Positions 24,220-34,965 of a stretch of 64,000 nt of DNA are shown piece after piece. Origin of the DNA: Maritalea mobilis. GTDB taxonomy: Bacteria; Pseudomonadota; Alphaproteobacteria; Rhodobacterales; Rhodobacteraceae. Within the stretch, counting starts at the first letter, position 1, and each line of letters starts with the position of its first letter. The notes beneath the pieces are model-generated. The model saw nothing but the letters and a program-made list of their open reading frames with translations, did not search any database and was not told where the DNA came from. The DNA is taken from the NCBI RefSeq assembly GCF_019800885.1, contig NZ_JAHVKE010000002.1, positions 372,001 through 436,000 on the forward strand, given 5' to 3'. Made by a program: the position numbers and the translations under genes.

Positions 24220-24708
24220 ATGGCCGATCCCGCCCCGACCCAACGCACGACAAGAGACGAGAAACTCAGCGCGCTGGCCGCGCTTCTCGGACCCGATGGT
24301 CTGGCACGATTGCGGGCCACGGGGCTGGGAGAGGCGGGGCCGCAGCCCGATGTCGACCCCGACCGCCTGGCCTGGCATCAGAACCGGCTGTTGCAACGGC
24401 TGCGCGCGCGCCTCGAGGCCGCGCCGGACCGCGAGTTGCCGCGCCGAGAGGTCCCGCTTGCGACCCCCGCCGCCAATCCCAACCCAGCGTCGCGCGGCCC
24501 CGCGCAGCCCCGCGCGCCGATGCAGGCAAATGCCGGTCTGGATGCCCGCATCGCGTCCGCGCTGGATGTCGATCGCCTCTGTGATGAGCACCCGGCGGTG
24601 ATCGCGCAGGTCCTGCGCCAGCAGGATCGCGCCACGCGCGTGCGCACCTTGCGGAGCCTGCCCGGCCATGTCGCGCGGGCCGCCGTGCGCCGATTGCGCG
24701 ACCTGTGA
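24220..24708 (+). CDS. Short FliG-like protein with EHPx motif
   Basis: A 162-aa soluble protein at the end of the fliF block. The N-terminal 100 residues are helical and then Pro/Ala-rich. The C-terminal 45 residues (about 117-162) carry LCDEHPAVIAQVL at 120-132 and RTLRSLPGHVARAAVRRL. This closely resembles the middle-domain ARM motif of FliG, whose EHPQ motif binds FliM. It lacks the FliG C-terminal torque domain and most of the middle domain (FliG is normally about 330-340 aa). A clear RBS (GAGAAAAGG) precedes the ATG. I regard it as a reduced or highly divergent FliG-family protein; an unrelated helical protein is possible. Confidence 0.6.
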   Translation: MADPAPTQRTTRDEKLSALAALLGPDGLARLRATGLGEAGPQPDVDPDRLAWHQNRLLQRLRARLEAAPDRELPRREVPLATPAANPNPASRGPAQPRAPMQANAGLDARIASALDVDRLCDEHPAVIAQVLRQQDRATRVRTLRSLPGHVARAAVRRLRDL

Positions 24709-24821
24709 GCCGCCCCTCTTCGGGTCGTCGCCGGGCCTTCAAAAGATTTGGGGACGGCGGCTAGGACCGGGATGGAGCGGGTCCGGTGCCGCCCGTCGCC
24801 CGTGGCCCCGCACCGCGATGC

Positions 24822-25925
24822 TCAGCGGACGATGAACTCTGCATGCAAAGCGCCGGCCGCGTCGATACTCGACAAGATGTCGATCATCTCGCGCGGCGAG
24901 ACCCCAAGGGCATTCAGCCCCGCCACCACTTCGGACAGCGACGTGCCGCCGCGCAGTTCGGCAAGGCCCGTCCCCGCGTCTTCCTCGATCGCCGCGCCGG
25001 TGCGGGGCAGGATGACCGTCTCGCCCTCGGCGAACGGGTTCGGTTGCACGGCGACAGGCCGTTCCTCGATCCGCAGGGTCAGGTTGCCCTGCGCCACGGC
25101 GACCCGGCTGATCCGCACGTCTTCGCCCATGACGATGGTGCCCGAGCGCTGATCCACCACGACGCGGGCGCGGGTTTCGGGTTGCACCAGGATGTTCTCG
25201 ACCCGCGTCAGGGCATGGGCGGGCGAGGGCGTGCGTGTGGCGCCGATATCGAGCAGCACCGTCCCCGCATCCAGCATCGCCGCGACGCCACGTCCGAACT
25301 CATGGTTGATCGCCGCCTCGATGCGGGCGGCGGTGGTGAAATCCGGGCTGTGAAGGGCGAGGCGCACTTCGGTGAGAGAGGCGAATTCGAACTCGATCTC
25401 GCGTTCGATCCTTGCGCCGTTGGGGATGACGCCAGCGGTCGGAACGCCCTGCACCACGCTGGCCGCGTCCCCCTCGACCGAAGCGCCGCCCGCGATCACC
25501 GCGCCCTGGGACACGGCGTAGATCTCGCCATCCGCGGCGGTCAGGGGGGTCATGACCAGCGTGCCGCCAAGCAGGCTGTCGGCATCGCCGATGGCCGACA
25601 CGGTCACGTCGATCTGGCTGCCCTGCCGGGCAAAGGGCGGCAGGACCGCCGTCACGATCACCGCGGCGACATTTTGCGGCCGGAACTGTTCGCCTGTCAC
25701 GTTCACGCCGAGGCGTTCGAGGATGTTTACCATGATTTCCTCGGTAAAGGGCGCGTTGCGGATGCCGTCGCCGGTTCCGTTCAGCCCCACAACCAGCCCG
25801 TAGCCCACAAGGTCATTGCCGCGCACACCGTCGAACTCGACCAGGTCCTTGATGCGGATCGGGGTCGCCAGCGCCGCGCTGGCGCAGGCACAGATCAGGC
25901 TCAGGGCAAGCAGGAGGCGGGTCAT
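24822..25925 (-). CDS. flgI: Flagellar P-ring protein FlgI
   Basis: A 367-aa periplasmic ring protein, full family length, with a signal peptide (MTRLLLALSLICACASAALA) and the FlgI hallmarks RIKDLVEFDGVRGNDLVGYG and VVGLNGTGDG. It forms the ring around the rod in the peptidoglycan layer. It is the last gene of the flgE-flgK-flgL-flgI set and starts one base after the flgL stop. Confidence 0.97.
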   Translation of the reverse strand: MTRLLLALSLICACASAALATPIRIKDLVEFDGVRGNDLVGYGLVVGLNGTGDGIRNAPFTEEIMVNILERLGVNVTGEQFRPQNVAAVIVTAVLPPFARQGSQIDVTVSAIGDADSLLGGTLVMTPLTAADGEIYAVSQGAVIAGGASVEGDAASVVQGVPTAGVIPNGARIEREIEFEFASLTEVRLALHSPDFTTAARIEAAINHEFGRGVAAMLDAGTVLLDIGATRTPSPAHALTRVENILVQPETRARVVVDQRSGTIVMGEDVRISRVAVAQGNLTLRIEERPVAVQPNPFAEGETVILPRTGAAIEEDAGTGLAELRGGTSLSEVVAGLNALGVSPREMIDILSSIDAAGALHAEFIVR

Positions 25926-26933
25926 CTACAGGTACTCCGACAGGGACAGGCGCGAGAGGCGCGCGGTGACGAGGTAGAGGCTTTCCAGCCGCTGGCTCAA
26001 TTCCTCGATCTCCGAGGCGGTGCTGTAGGGATCGGCTGCGGTGATCCGGCCCTGTTCCAACTCGAGGCTGCTGCGGGTCGCCTCGGTCCGGACGCGGGCG
26101 GCGTCGAGATGCGCCTCGGCCGTGCCAAGATTGGCGCGCAATTCGATCAACCCGGTCTCGCCCAGTTCCAGACGCCCGGCCGCAGCCTGGGTCAGCTCGC
26201 GGCGCGAGGCCTCATCCGCCGGGCCATGGCCCTCGGCGGTCAGCGCGGCGAGGGCCAGACCGGCCAGGGTCGTGCGAATGGCGTCTTCGCGCGCGGTTAC
26301 CCCGGCCTCGACCGACTGGCCTTCCTCCAGCAGGACGGGGGGCGGGTCGCCGCCCCCGCCCTGCCAGGCGAAACTGTCATAGCCGCCGCCCGTGTCGCTG
26401 AACCACGCATCGATCTCGGCGATCAGGGTGGCCGCGTCGGGGGCCGCATCGGCGATGGGGCGGAGCGCGTCGAGGATGTCATCGGCGGGCCGCAGCGCGG
26501 GTTGATCAGGGCGGTCGCCGGAAAACAGGCTCTGACCGGCAACGCGGGTATTCAGGCTGGACACCGCCATCTCGAACCGGTCGGGCGCATCGGCAAGCCG
26601 CAACTGCAACTCGCCCGCCGCACCCGAGTTGCTGACGGCGAGCAGACTGGGCCCCAGCCCCTCGATCTCCGCCGAGAGGCGCTCTAGCGCGGTCTGGCGC
26701 CCCTGCGCGGCAAGCGTCGCCTCTGCGATGCCGGTGGCGAAGGTCTCGGTCAAGCGCAAGCGGTGCATGACGTCGGAGAGCGCCGAGAAATCGCCGCCGG
26801 TGGCTTGGCCCAGATCCGACACGCGCCCGGTGGACAATTCAGTCGTCAGCCGTTGCAGATCGGCTTTCAACCCCGCGCTGTCGCGGCGAAACAGGTGGTA
26901 TCCGGCGGCATCGCCAAGGGTGGTCAGGCTCAT
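25926..26933 (-). CDS. flgL: Hook-filament junction protein FlgL
   Basis: A 335-aa flagellin-related hook-associated protein. The N-terminal helix (TTLGDAAGYHLFRRD, then LSTGRVSDLGQATGGDFSALSD) and C-terminal helix are D0/D1-like, with a shortened centre. FlgL joins the hook to the filament. Its ATG overlaps the flgK stop by 4 bases. Confidence 0.9.
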   Translation of the reverse strand: MSLTTLGDAAGYHLFRRDSAGLKADLQRLTTELSTGRVSDLGQATGGDFSALSDVMHRLRLTETFATGIAEATLAAQGRQTALERLSAEIEGLGPSLLAVSNSGAAGELQLRLADAPDRFEMAVSSLNTRVAGQSLFSGDRPDQPALRPADDILDALRPIADAAPDAATLIAEIDAWFSDTGGGYDSFAWQGGGGDPPPVLLEEGQSVEAGVTAREDAIRTTLAGLALAALTAEGHGPADEASRRELTQAAAGRLELGETGLIELRANLGTAEAHLDAARVRTEATRSSLELEQGRITAADPYSTASEIEELSQRLESLYLVTARLSRLSLSEYL

Positions 26934-28393
26934 GCGCCGATCCTCATCAATTCGTCGAGCATCGCCTCGGCGGTCTGGACCACGCGGGCATTGGCGGCGA
27001 AAACCTGTTCGATCTGCAACAGGCGCTGCATCTCGGCATCGGTATCGACACCGCCGGCCAGTTCCGCCTGTTTCAGGGCAGATTGCCGGGCGCTGGCGTG
27101 GCTTTCATTCGTCTCGGCGGTCTGACGCGCCAAACCGGCAAGGGACAGATGGTCGGACACGAGCCCCGAGAGGGAACGCGCCGCGCCCGAGAAGCCGCCT
27201 GACGCGGTCGGGCGAAGCTCGGACAGGGCATCGAGTTGCGCGGTCAGGAAAGTCGCATTGCCGATCGCGCCTTCGGTCGCGGCGCCCAGACCGTCGCGCA
27301 GGCGCCAGACCGCGCCGCCCTGATCCGGGTCCACGGCGGCGTTCAGGCGCAAGCGGCCGGCAAGGCCGACCTCGTCCGCGGCGGTGACCGGGACACCGGC
27401 ATCGGTGAACAGGCTCGCGGCGCCGCTGGGGAGCGTCGTGTCGAGACCGGGGGCCTGTAGCCGTTCGGCGAGGTCGCGGGCGACCGCATCGATCCGGGCC
27501 TGCGCATCGGTGCCCCACGCATCCCGGACCGCGAACAGCGCCGCCAGCTCGCCGCCTGCAAGGGCGGGGGGCGTGCCGTCGAGGCGCAGGTTGCGCCCGT
27601 TGATCGTGAGGCCCGAGAGGGTGCCATCGGTGCGGGTCATGTCCGGGGCCATGACCGCGACCGGGGTGAACCCCAACTGCGCGGCCTGCCCATCGACCAG
27701 CGCCTCGCCATCCTGGCTGTAGAGGTATAGCGCCGCGCTGCTGTCGCGGCGGGCCTGAAGGGGGATGAAGGGCGCGATCTCTTCAACCAGCGCGTTCTGG
27801 GCGTCGATCAGGGAGGCGGCCTCGCCCCCGCCGTCCTGCGCGGCGCGGATGCGGGTGTTAAGGTCGGCGATCTGTCCGAGCGCGCCGTTGATCGTGTCGA
27901 CCGCCCTCGCGATCGCCGTATCGGCCTGCAGACGCTCGGCCTGGATGCCGTCGGAAATGGTGTTGATCTGGCCGGCCAGGGCAGCGGCGGCTTCGACCGC
28001 GGCGGACAGGTGCGCCTGGCTGTGCGGGCTGTTGGCGGCGGCGGTCAGGGTGGCCTCGAAATCGGCCAGCCGGGCAGAGAGGCTGCCGGACTGGTCCGGC
28101 GTGCCGATCAGGGTTTCGAGGCGGGTCATGAACCCGGCCTCGGTGCCCAGTGCGGAGAGTTCGGCATCGGCCAGTCGCCGCTGGCCGAGAAGGACCATAT
28201 CCTCGGTCCGCAGGATGCCGCCGATCTGCGCGCCAGAGCCCGCGTTTCCGGTCACGCGCGAAGCGATCTCCAGCCGGCGCACGCCGTAGCCTTCGGTCAT
28301 CGCGTTGGCGATGTTGGACGACACGACATCCGCCGAGCGCCCGGCCACGGTCAGGCCGGAGAGCGCGTTGGACAGGGTGGAGGAGATGCTCAT
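26930..28393 (-). CDS. flgK: Hook-associated protein FlgK
   Basis: A 487-aa protein starting MSISSTLSNALSGLTVAGR with SSNIANAMTEGYGVRR at residues about 25-40 and a C-terminal D0 helix that includes LLQIEQVFAANARVVQTAEAML. FlgK is the first hook-filament junction protein. It lies 30 bases downstream of flgE. Confidence 0.96.
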   Translation of the reverse strand: MSISSTLSNALSGLTVAGRSADVVSSNIANAMTEGYGVRRLEIASRVTGNAGSGAQIGGILRTEDMVLLGQRRLADAELSALGTEAGFMTRLETLIGTPDQSGSLSARLADFEATLTAAANSPHSQAHLSAAVEAAAALAGQINTISDGIQAERLQADTAIARAVDTINGALGQIADLNTRIRAAQDGGGEAASLIDAQNALVEEIAPFIPLQARRDSSAALYLYSQDGEALVDGQAAQLGFTPVAVMAPDMTRTDGTLSGLTINGRNLRLDGTPPALAGGELAALFAVRDAWGTDAQARIDAVARDLAERLQAPGLDTTLPSGAASLFTDAGVPVTAADEVGLAGRLRLNAAVDPDQGGAVWRLRDGLGAATEGAIGNATFLTAQLDALSELRPTASGGFSGAARSLSGLVSDHLSLAGLARQTAETNESHASARQSALKQAELAGGVDTDAEMQRLLQIEQVFAANARVVQTAEAMLDELMRIGA

Positions 28394-28423
28394 CGGCGGG
28401 TCCCGGCAGGCAAGGGGCGCGGA

Positions 28424-29725
28424 TCAGCGCTTCATGTTGGTGGTTTCCTGCAGCATTTCGTCCACCGTCTGGATGATCTTGGCGTTCGAGGAATACGCGC
28501 GCTGGGTCTGGATCAGCTGCGTCAGTTCGGCGGCGACATCGGTGGCCGATTCCTCGCGCGCGTAGCCGACCATCTCGCCCGTGGGTCCATCGCCCGCGTC
28601 CCACAGGAAGGCCGCGCCGCTGTCGGCGGTGATGGAATAGGTCTGGTTGTCGTGTGCCATCAGCCCGTTCATGTTCGGCACGTCGACCACGGGGATCTGG
28701 TAGATCACGCGGGTCATGCCGTTGTCGTAGATCGCGTGGAGCAACCCGTTGGCATCGACCTCGACCGTGGTCAGGTCGCCCACCGGCGAGCCATCCTTGA
28801 CCACCGGCGCGCGCGAGAAGGTATCGGAGAGCTGCGTCAGCCCCCCGGCCTCACCCGGCACCCCGATCACGAGTTCCATCGGGCCGCCATCGACGGTCAG
28901 GGCGAGGGTTCCGGTCACCGGATCGAACGGGCCGCCCGAGATGGGCGTGACGGTATCGAGATTGCCGCCATTGCCGCGCGCGTCGTCGAAGGTGACGGTG
29001 TATTCGCCGATCACCGCGCCATCGCTGGCAGAGTCGCGGATGACCATGGTCCATTCATGGGAACTGCCCGTGGCGGGCACGGTCGGGGTAAACTCGATTT
29101 CCAGAAACTGGGAGGTGCCCAGGTTGTCGTAGTATTCCGCCGACATCACGAAGCTATCGCCATCGCCCCCGGCCTCGGTCGAGGTGGCGGGCAGGTTCAC
29201 CGACAGTTCCATCCGGGTGGTGGGGTCGCCGATGAACTGGTTGGTGTTGAGCATGATCGGTTCCAGCCCGGCGAAGGTGTCGCGCGGGTAGGCGGGGATC
29301 GAGCCATCGGCATTGGCGGGCCAGCCCATCAGCACCTCGCCCGTTTCGGTGCGCAAAATGCCTTCGGCATCGGGGCGGAAGGAGCCGGTGGAGGTCAGCA
29401 TGACCGGCAGGTCGTCGCCATCGCCGTTCAATGCCGCGGCCGATGTGACGGGCAAAAGACCCCGGCCCCCGATGGCGATATCGGTGGGGTTGGTGGTGGA
29501 GACCAGCGTGCCGCGCTGGTCGATCATGCGCGAGACGGTCGCGCGCACACCGCCGGCGGAATAGCTGCCGTCCGATTGCATCACGACCATCGAGTGGAAA
29601 TCGGCCACCGCACGCTTGTACCCATAGGTGCCGGCATTGGCGATGTTGTCGGCGATCGTGGCCAGCCGGCTGGCATTCACGGTCAGGCCCGCCACCCCGG
29701 AATTGAGCGAGGAGGAAATCGTCAT
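28424..29725 (-). CDS. flgE: Flagellar hook protein FlgE
   Basis: A 433-aa hook subunit. The N-terminal segment SSLNSGVAGLTVNASRLATI and DNIANAGTYGYKRA (about residues 25-38), a large variable centre and the C-terminal AAELTQLIQTQRAYSSNAKI followed by DEMLQETTNMKR are typical. An AAAGG precedes the ATG. A CtrA-like box lies in the 96-bp gap to motB, so flgE-K-L-I probably have their own promoter. Confidence 0.96.
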   Translation of the reverse strand: MTISSSLNSGVAGLTVNASRLATIADNIANAGTYGYKRAVADFHSMVVMQSDGSYSAGGVRATVSRMIDQRGTLVSTTNPTDIAIGGRGLLPVTSAAALNGDGDDLPVMLTSTGSFRPDAEGILRTETGEVLMGWPANADGSIPAYPRDTFAGLEPIMLNTNQFIGDPTTRMELSVNLPATSTEAGGDGDSFVMSAEYYDNLGTSQFLEIEFTPTVPATGSSHEWTMVIRDSASDGAVIGEYTVTFDDARGNGGNLDTVTPISGGPFDPVTGTLALTVDGGPMELVIGVPGEAGGLTQLSDTFSRAPVVKDGSPVGDLTTVEVDANGLLHAIYDNGMTRVIYQIPVVDVPNMNGLMAHDNQTYSITADSGAAFLWDAGDGPTGEMVGYAREESATDVAAELTQLIQTQRAYSSNAKIIQTVDEMLQETTNMKR

Positions 29726-29777
29726 GTCATGCGCCTTTCTGCTGCATTCGGATTTGGTCCAGACTGCACCGGAGAAG

Positions 29778-29792
29778 TTAAATCGCCCCTAA
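29778..29792. promoter_or_regulatory. CtrA-like binding site upstream of flgE
   Basis: TTAA-N7-CTAA, one mismatch from the CtrA consensus, located 53 bases upstream of the flgE start in the short AT-rich gap behind motB. Its position is compatible with activation of the flgE-flgK-flgL-flgI operon. Confidence 0.45.
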
Positions 29793-29821
29793 CAGATCAA
29801 ATTTTGTCTATTTCGCCCGGA

Positions 29822-30658
29822 TCAGAGGTGGTTGCGGATCAGAATGACCTCGATCCGGTCGTTACGGACCTCCATCGGGTCGTCGGTGATCGGCTCCCGG
29901 TCGGCATGGCCGGTCAGGCGGGCGATGCGGCGCGCGGGCAGGCCGCCGGTTTCCAGCATCCGCCGCAGGGCCTGCGCATGGCTGATCGACGCCTGCCACC
30001 GCGTTTCCGAGGCGATGACGATGGGTTCCGAGGTGACATGCCCGGCGATGCCCACAGCGTTCGTGACCGTCCCGAACAACTGGGCCATCACCGCCGCAAG
30101 GCCCGGCAGCCACGGCGCCGGATCGCCCGTGCGCGGATCGAACAGTGGCGCGCCGGGGCGCGAGAAGATCTCGATGATAAGGCCCTCGTCGGTCAGGCGG
30201 CTGTTCACATGGGCCAGGGCCAGTTCGCTGACCATGCTGTCGCCACCCTGGCCCATCAGCGCGTCTTCCAGTGCCTCCAGCGCGGCAATTTCGCGTTGCG
30301 CGTCATGGTCCGTGCCCTGCAACCCGAGCGCTTGCCGCCCCTCGGTCGGGCGACGGTTGGTGGCGCCGGTGCCGTTCTGCGCGATGGTGGTTTCGGAAAA
30401 CACGCTGTCGCCGCCAAAACTGCCGTCGCCGCCGCCCGAGATCCGGCTGATCGGAACCGTCGGGCTGAAATAGTCGGCGATGCCCTTACGCTGCTGTTCC
30501 GTGGTCGCGTTCAGCAGCCACATGAGCATGAAGAAAGCCATCATCGCGGTGACGAAATCGGCATAGGCGACCTTCCACGCGCCGCCGTGGTGGCCGCCGC
30601 CCGCGACCACCTTCTTGCGCTTGATGATGATCGGGCGCTGGTTGCTGCCATCCGCCAT
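29822..30658 (-). CDS. motB: Flagellar motor stator protein MotB
   Basis: A 278-aa stator subunit with a basic cytoplasmic start, a single membrane helix (about residues 30-52) containing the proton-binding Asp34 in AYADFVTAMMAFF, a linker, and a C-terminal OmpA-like peptidoglycan-binding domain (SHAQALRRMLETGGL, RLTGHADREP). The ATG at 30658 has GGAGGG seven bases upstream and is preferred to the TTG at 30673. It is separated from motA by about 11 kb. It heads the last flagellar block. Confidence 0.95.
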   Translation of the reverse strand: MADGSNQRPIIIKRKKVVAGGGHHGGAWKVAYADFVTAMMAFFMLMWLLNATTEQQRKGIADYFSPTVPISRISGGGDGSFGGDSVFSETTIAQNGTGATNRRPTEGRQALGLQGTDHDAQREIAALEALEDALMGQGGDSMVSELALAHVNSRLTDEGLIIEIFSRPGAPLFDPRTGDPAPWLPGLAAVMAQLFGTVTNAVGIAGHVTSEPIVIASETRWQASISHAQALRRMLETGGLPARRIARLTGHADREPITDDPMEVRNDRIEVILIRNHL

Positions 30659-30736
30659 GCCGGCCCTCCGCAAGGGTTTTGGCCTGTTTAGCGGGCAATC
30701 GTGAAAAGGGGCTTAATGCGCCGTGACGGCGGCACG

Positions 30737-30767
30737 AAAAACGGCGCCGCCCGGTGGGGCAGCGCCG
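30737..30767 (-). terminator. Rho-independent terminator of icd
   Basis: On the minus strand a GC-rich hairpin (arms 30742-30752 and 30757-30767, one mismatch) is followed by a T5 run (30737-30741). It lies 45 bases downstream of the icd stop and isolates icd from motB. A second inverted repeat, GATGGGCA/TGCCCATC at 30779-30800, sits between this and the icd stop. Confidence 0.75.
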
Positions 30768-30811
30768 CTGGTCGTTCGGATGGGCAAGGGTCTGCCCATC
30801 CTCCTTTTTTG

Positions 30812-33016
<2,205 letters not shown>

Positions 33017-33214
33017 CGGATCCATCGTTCCATTGTTGCCGGGCGGCGGAGAATCCCGCCCTTCCTTCGCGGTATGCCATAGTACACCGAACCGGCTGGG
33101 TCCATGCCCTATCGCAGCGTCAGACGAGGCGAGTTGCCGCGCCGGACGCTTTGCTTCTGTTGCAAGCATGTGTCCCTGTCGGAACGGTTGCAACACTTTC
33201 TGAAGGTGGGAAAG

Positions 33215-33290
33215 TGGTGCCGGTGAAGGGACTCGAACCCCCGACCCCATCATTACGAATGACGTGCTCTACCAGCTGAGCTACACCGGC
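33215..33290 (-). tRNA. tRNA-Thr (anticodon CGT)
   Basis: A 76-nt cloverleaf on the minus strand. The acceptor arm is GCCGGTG/CACCGGC, the D arm GCTC...GAGC, the anticodon stem CGTCA/TGATG with loop TTCGTAA (anticodon CGT, reading ACG), and the T arm has GGTTCGAGTCC. The discriminator base is A and the CCA end is encoded. A 7-bp inverted repeat (CACTTTC/GAAAGTG, 33194-33216) overlaps the 3' end and may contribute to termination. Confidence 0.97.
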
Positions 33291-33449
33291 GTCTTTCGGA
33301 CCGGGCGACTGCCCCGTCCCGCTTGACCGCGCCGCTTTTAGCAGATGCGTTTGCGGCGTCAATCGCGTCTGGCCGTTCCCGTGACGCTTTCCTGAACAGG
33401 CCGGGAATCGGGGGCGGTCCTTGTTCGGGCCGCCCCTGCCTTGGTGGTT

Positions 33450-34949
33450 TCAGCCGCGGGCTTCGGCCGGTTCGGCCTCGACCGTTTCCGCCTCTTCGGG
33501 CGTATCCGTGGACGCGGCGGGGGTGCCTTCCACGACCTCGGCCTCATCCGCCGTGTCCTCGCGCCGATCTTCCAGCGCGCCGACGATCAGCGGCAGCATC
33601 TGGGCCGGACCGGCCAGTGCCGCGTCGGATTGCGGGGCCTCCTGCCAGCTCAGCGTGTCGAAGCTTTCGCAATTCGCACAGACCGGGCGCCAGTCGGCGT
33701 GGACATGGCCGCATTTCTCGCAAGTCCATTGCGGCCCGCGCGAAGCGGTGACGGCCTTGGCAAGCCAGGCACGGACCACGCGGTCCTCGCCGCCCTGCCC
33801 GCGCTCGATGGCCGCCATGATGGTCAGCGACCGGGCGGTCGGGTTGGTTTCGGCCAGATCCCCCAGCGCGCGACGCGCAGCGGGGAAATCCTCGGCGGCG
33901 ATGTGCAACTCGGCCTCGAGCATCTTGGTCTCGGGGTCCCTGGGATGCTTGGCCAGAAGCGGGCGGAACCGCTTGAGCCGCTGGGCCGGCGTTTCGTCCG
34001 GCGCGATGGCGGCAAAGGCCGCGGCGAGGTCGGGGTGCGGCCCCGTCTCCCACGCCTTGGTCAGGATCTTGGTGGCAATGCGCGGCTTGCCGTCGGAGAT
34101 GGCCAGACGGGCGGCCATGACCGCGGCAGGCACAAGGCCGGGGGCCATGGTATTGGCCGCGTTCGCCTCGCGCGTGGCATCGGCCACCTTGCCTTCCGCC
34201 ATGGCGTCGCGGGCATGGGCCAGCGCCAGCACCGCGTCACGCCGCTTGTGCAGGTCGCGCGGGATGTTGCCGGCCTTGAGCGCATTGGCCAGCGTCTGGC
34301 GCGCGCCCTGCCAATCCTCCGACCGCGACTGAAGCTGCAGCAACGTCGTCTGCACCTCTTCGTTCTTGGGGCGCAGCGCCAGGGCGCGCTTGGCGAGTTC
34401 CAGCGCGGTGTCGGTCTCGCCATCTTCAAGCTTCTGCTTCATCAGCCCGCGCACGCCGACGAAGCGGGTGCGATCATCTGTGACCAGCGCCTTGTAGGTG
34501 TCGGTGGCGAGCTTGCGGTCGCCCACCATCTCGGCCCCTTGCGCCACGACAAGCTTGGTCAGTTCCGGGCGGCCAAGGTATTTCTCGGCGCGTTCAGCCT
34601 TGCGGATGGCCAGGCGACCCTCCCCGGCGGCCAGCGCCATCATGCCCTCGCCAAGGGCCTCGTAGCCTTTGCGCTCGGACCGGCGGTCGAAATAGCGGCT
34701 GATGGCGGTTTCGTCGCCGTTGAGGAATTTCAGCGTGGCGATCAGCAGGCCAACCAGCTTGAACAGCAGCCAGACCGAGATCAGCAGCGCCAACGCGCCG
34801 AGGATCGCGACCAGCGGCGTCAGAACGAATTCGCGCCCCGCGACGGTCAGGACGGCGGTGTCCTGCAACTCCGTCAGGTAGCCGACGCCCAGCGTCAGCA
34901 GGCCCACGATGGCGATGAAGATCAAGACTTTCAGCAGAGACCAGAGCAT
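33450..34949 (-). CDS. HemY-like membrane TPR protein with C-terminal zinc ribbon
   Basis: A 499-aa protein with two N-terminal membrane helices (residues 1-22 and 42-75), a HemY-N domain, then TPR-like helical repeats (about 95-400). It has a C-terminal Cys4 zinc-ribbon: Cys410, Cys413, Cys424 and Cys427 (CEKCGHVHADWRPVCANC), followed by an acidic tail. HemY-N proteins sit beside hemD in many proteobacteria; the link to heme synthesis is by location, and the biochemical role is unclear. It is 16 bases downstream of the Mic60-like gene and is the last gene of the hemD-side minus block. Confidence 0.85.
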   Translation of the reverse strand: MLWSLLKVLIFIAIVGLLTLGVGYLTELQDTAVLTVAGREFVLTPLVAILGALALLISVWLLFKLVGLLIATLKFLNGDETAISRYFDRRSERKGYEALGEGMMALAAGEGRLAIRKAERAEKYLGRPELTKLVVAQGAEMVGDRKLATDTYKALVTDDRTRFVGVRGLMKQKLEDGETDTALELAKRALALRPKNEEVQTTLLQLQSRSEDWQGARQTLANALKAGNIPRDLHKRRDAVLALAHARDAMAEGKVADATREANAANTMAPGLVPAAVMAARLAISDGKPRIATKILTKAWETGPHPDLAAAFAAIAPDETPAQRLKRFRPLLAKHPRDPETKMLEAELHIAAEDFPAARRALGDLAETNPTARSLTIMAAIERGQGGEDRVVRAWLAKAVTASRGPQWTCEKCGHVHADWRPVCANCESFDTLSWQEAPQSDAALAGPAQMLPLIVGALEDRREDTADEAEVVEGTPAASTDTPEEAETVEAEPAEARG

Positions 34950-34965
34950 TGTGCGGCGTCCCTTC

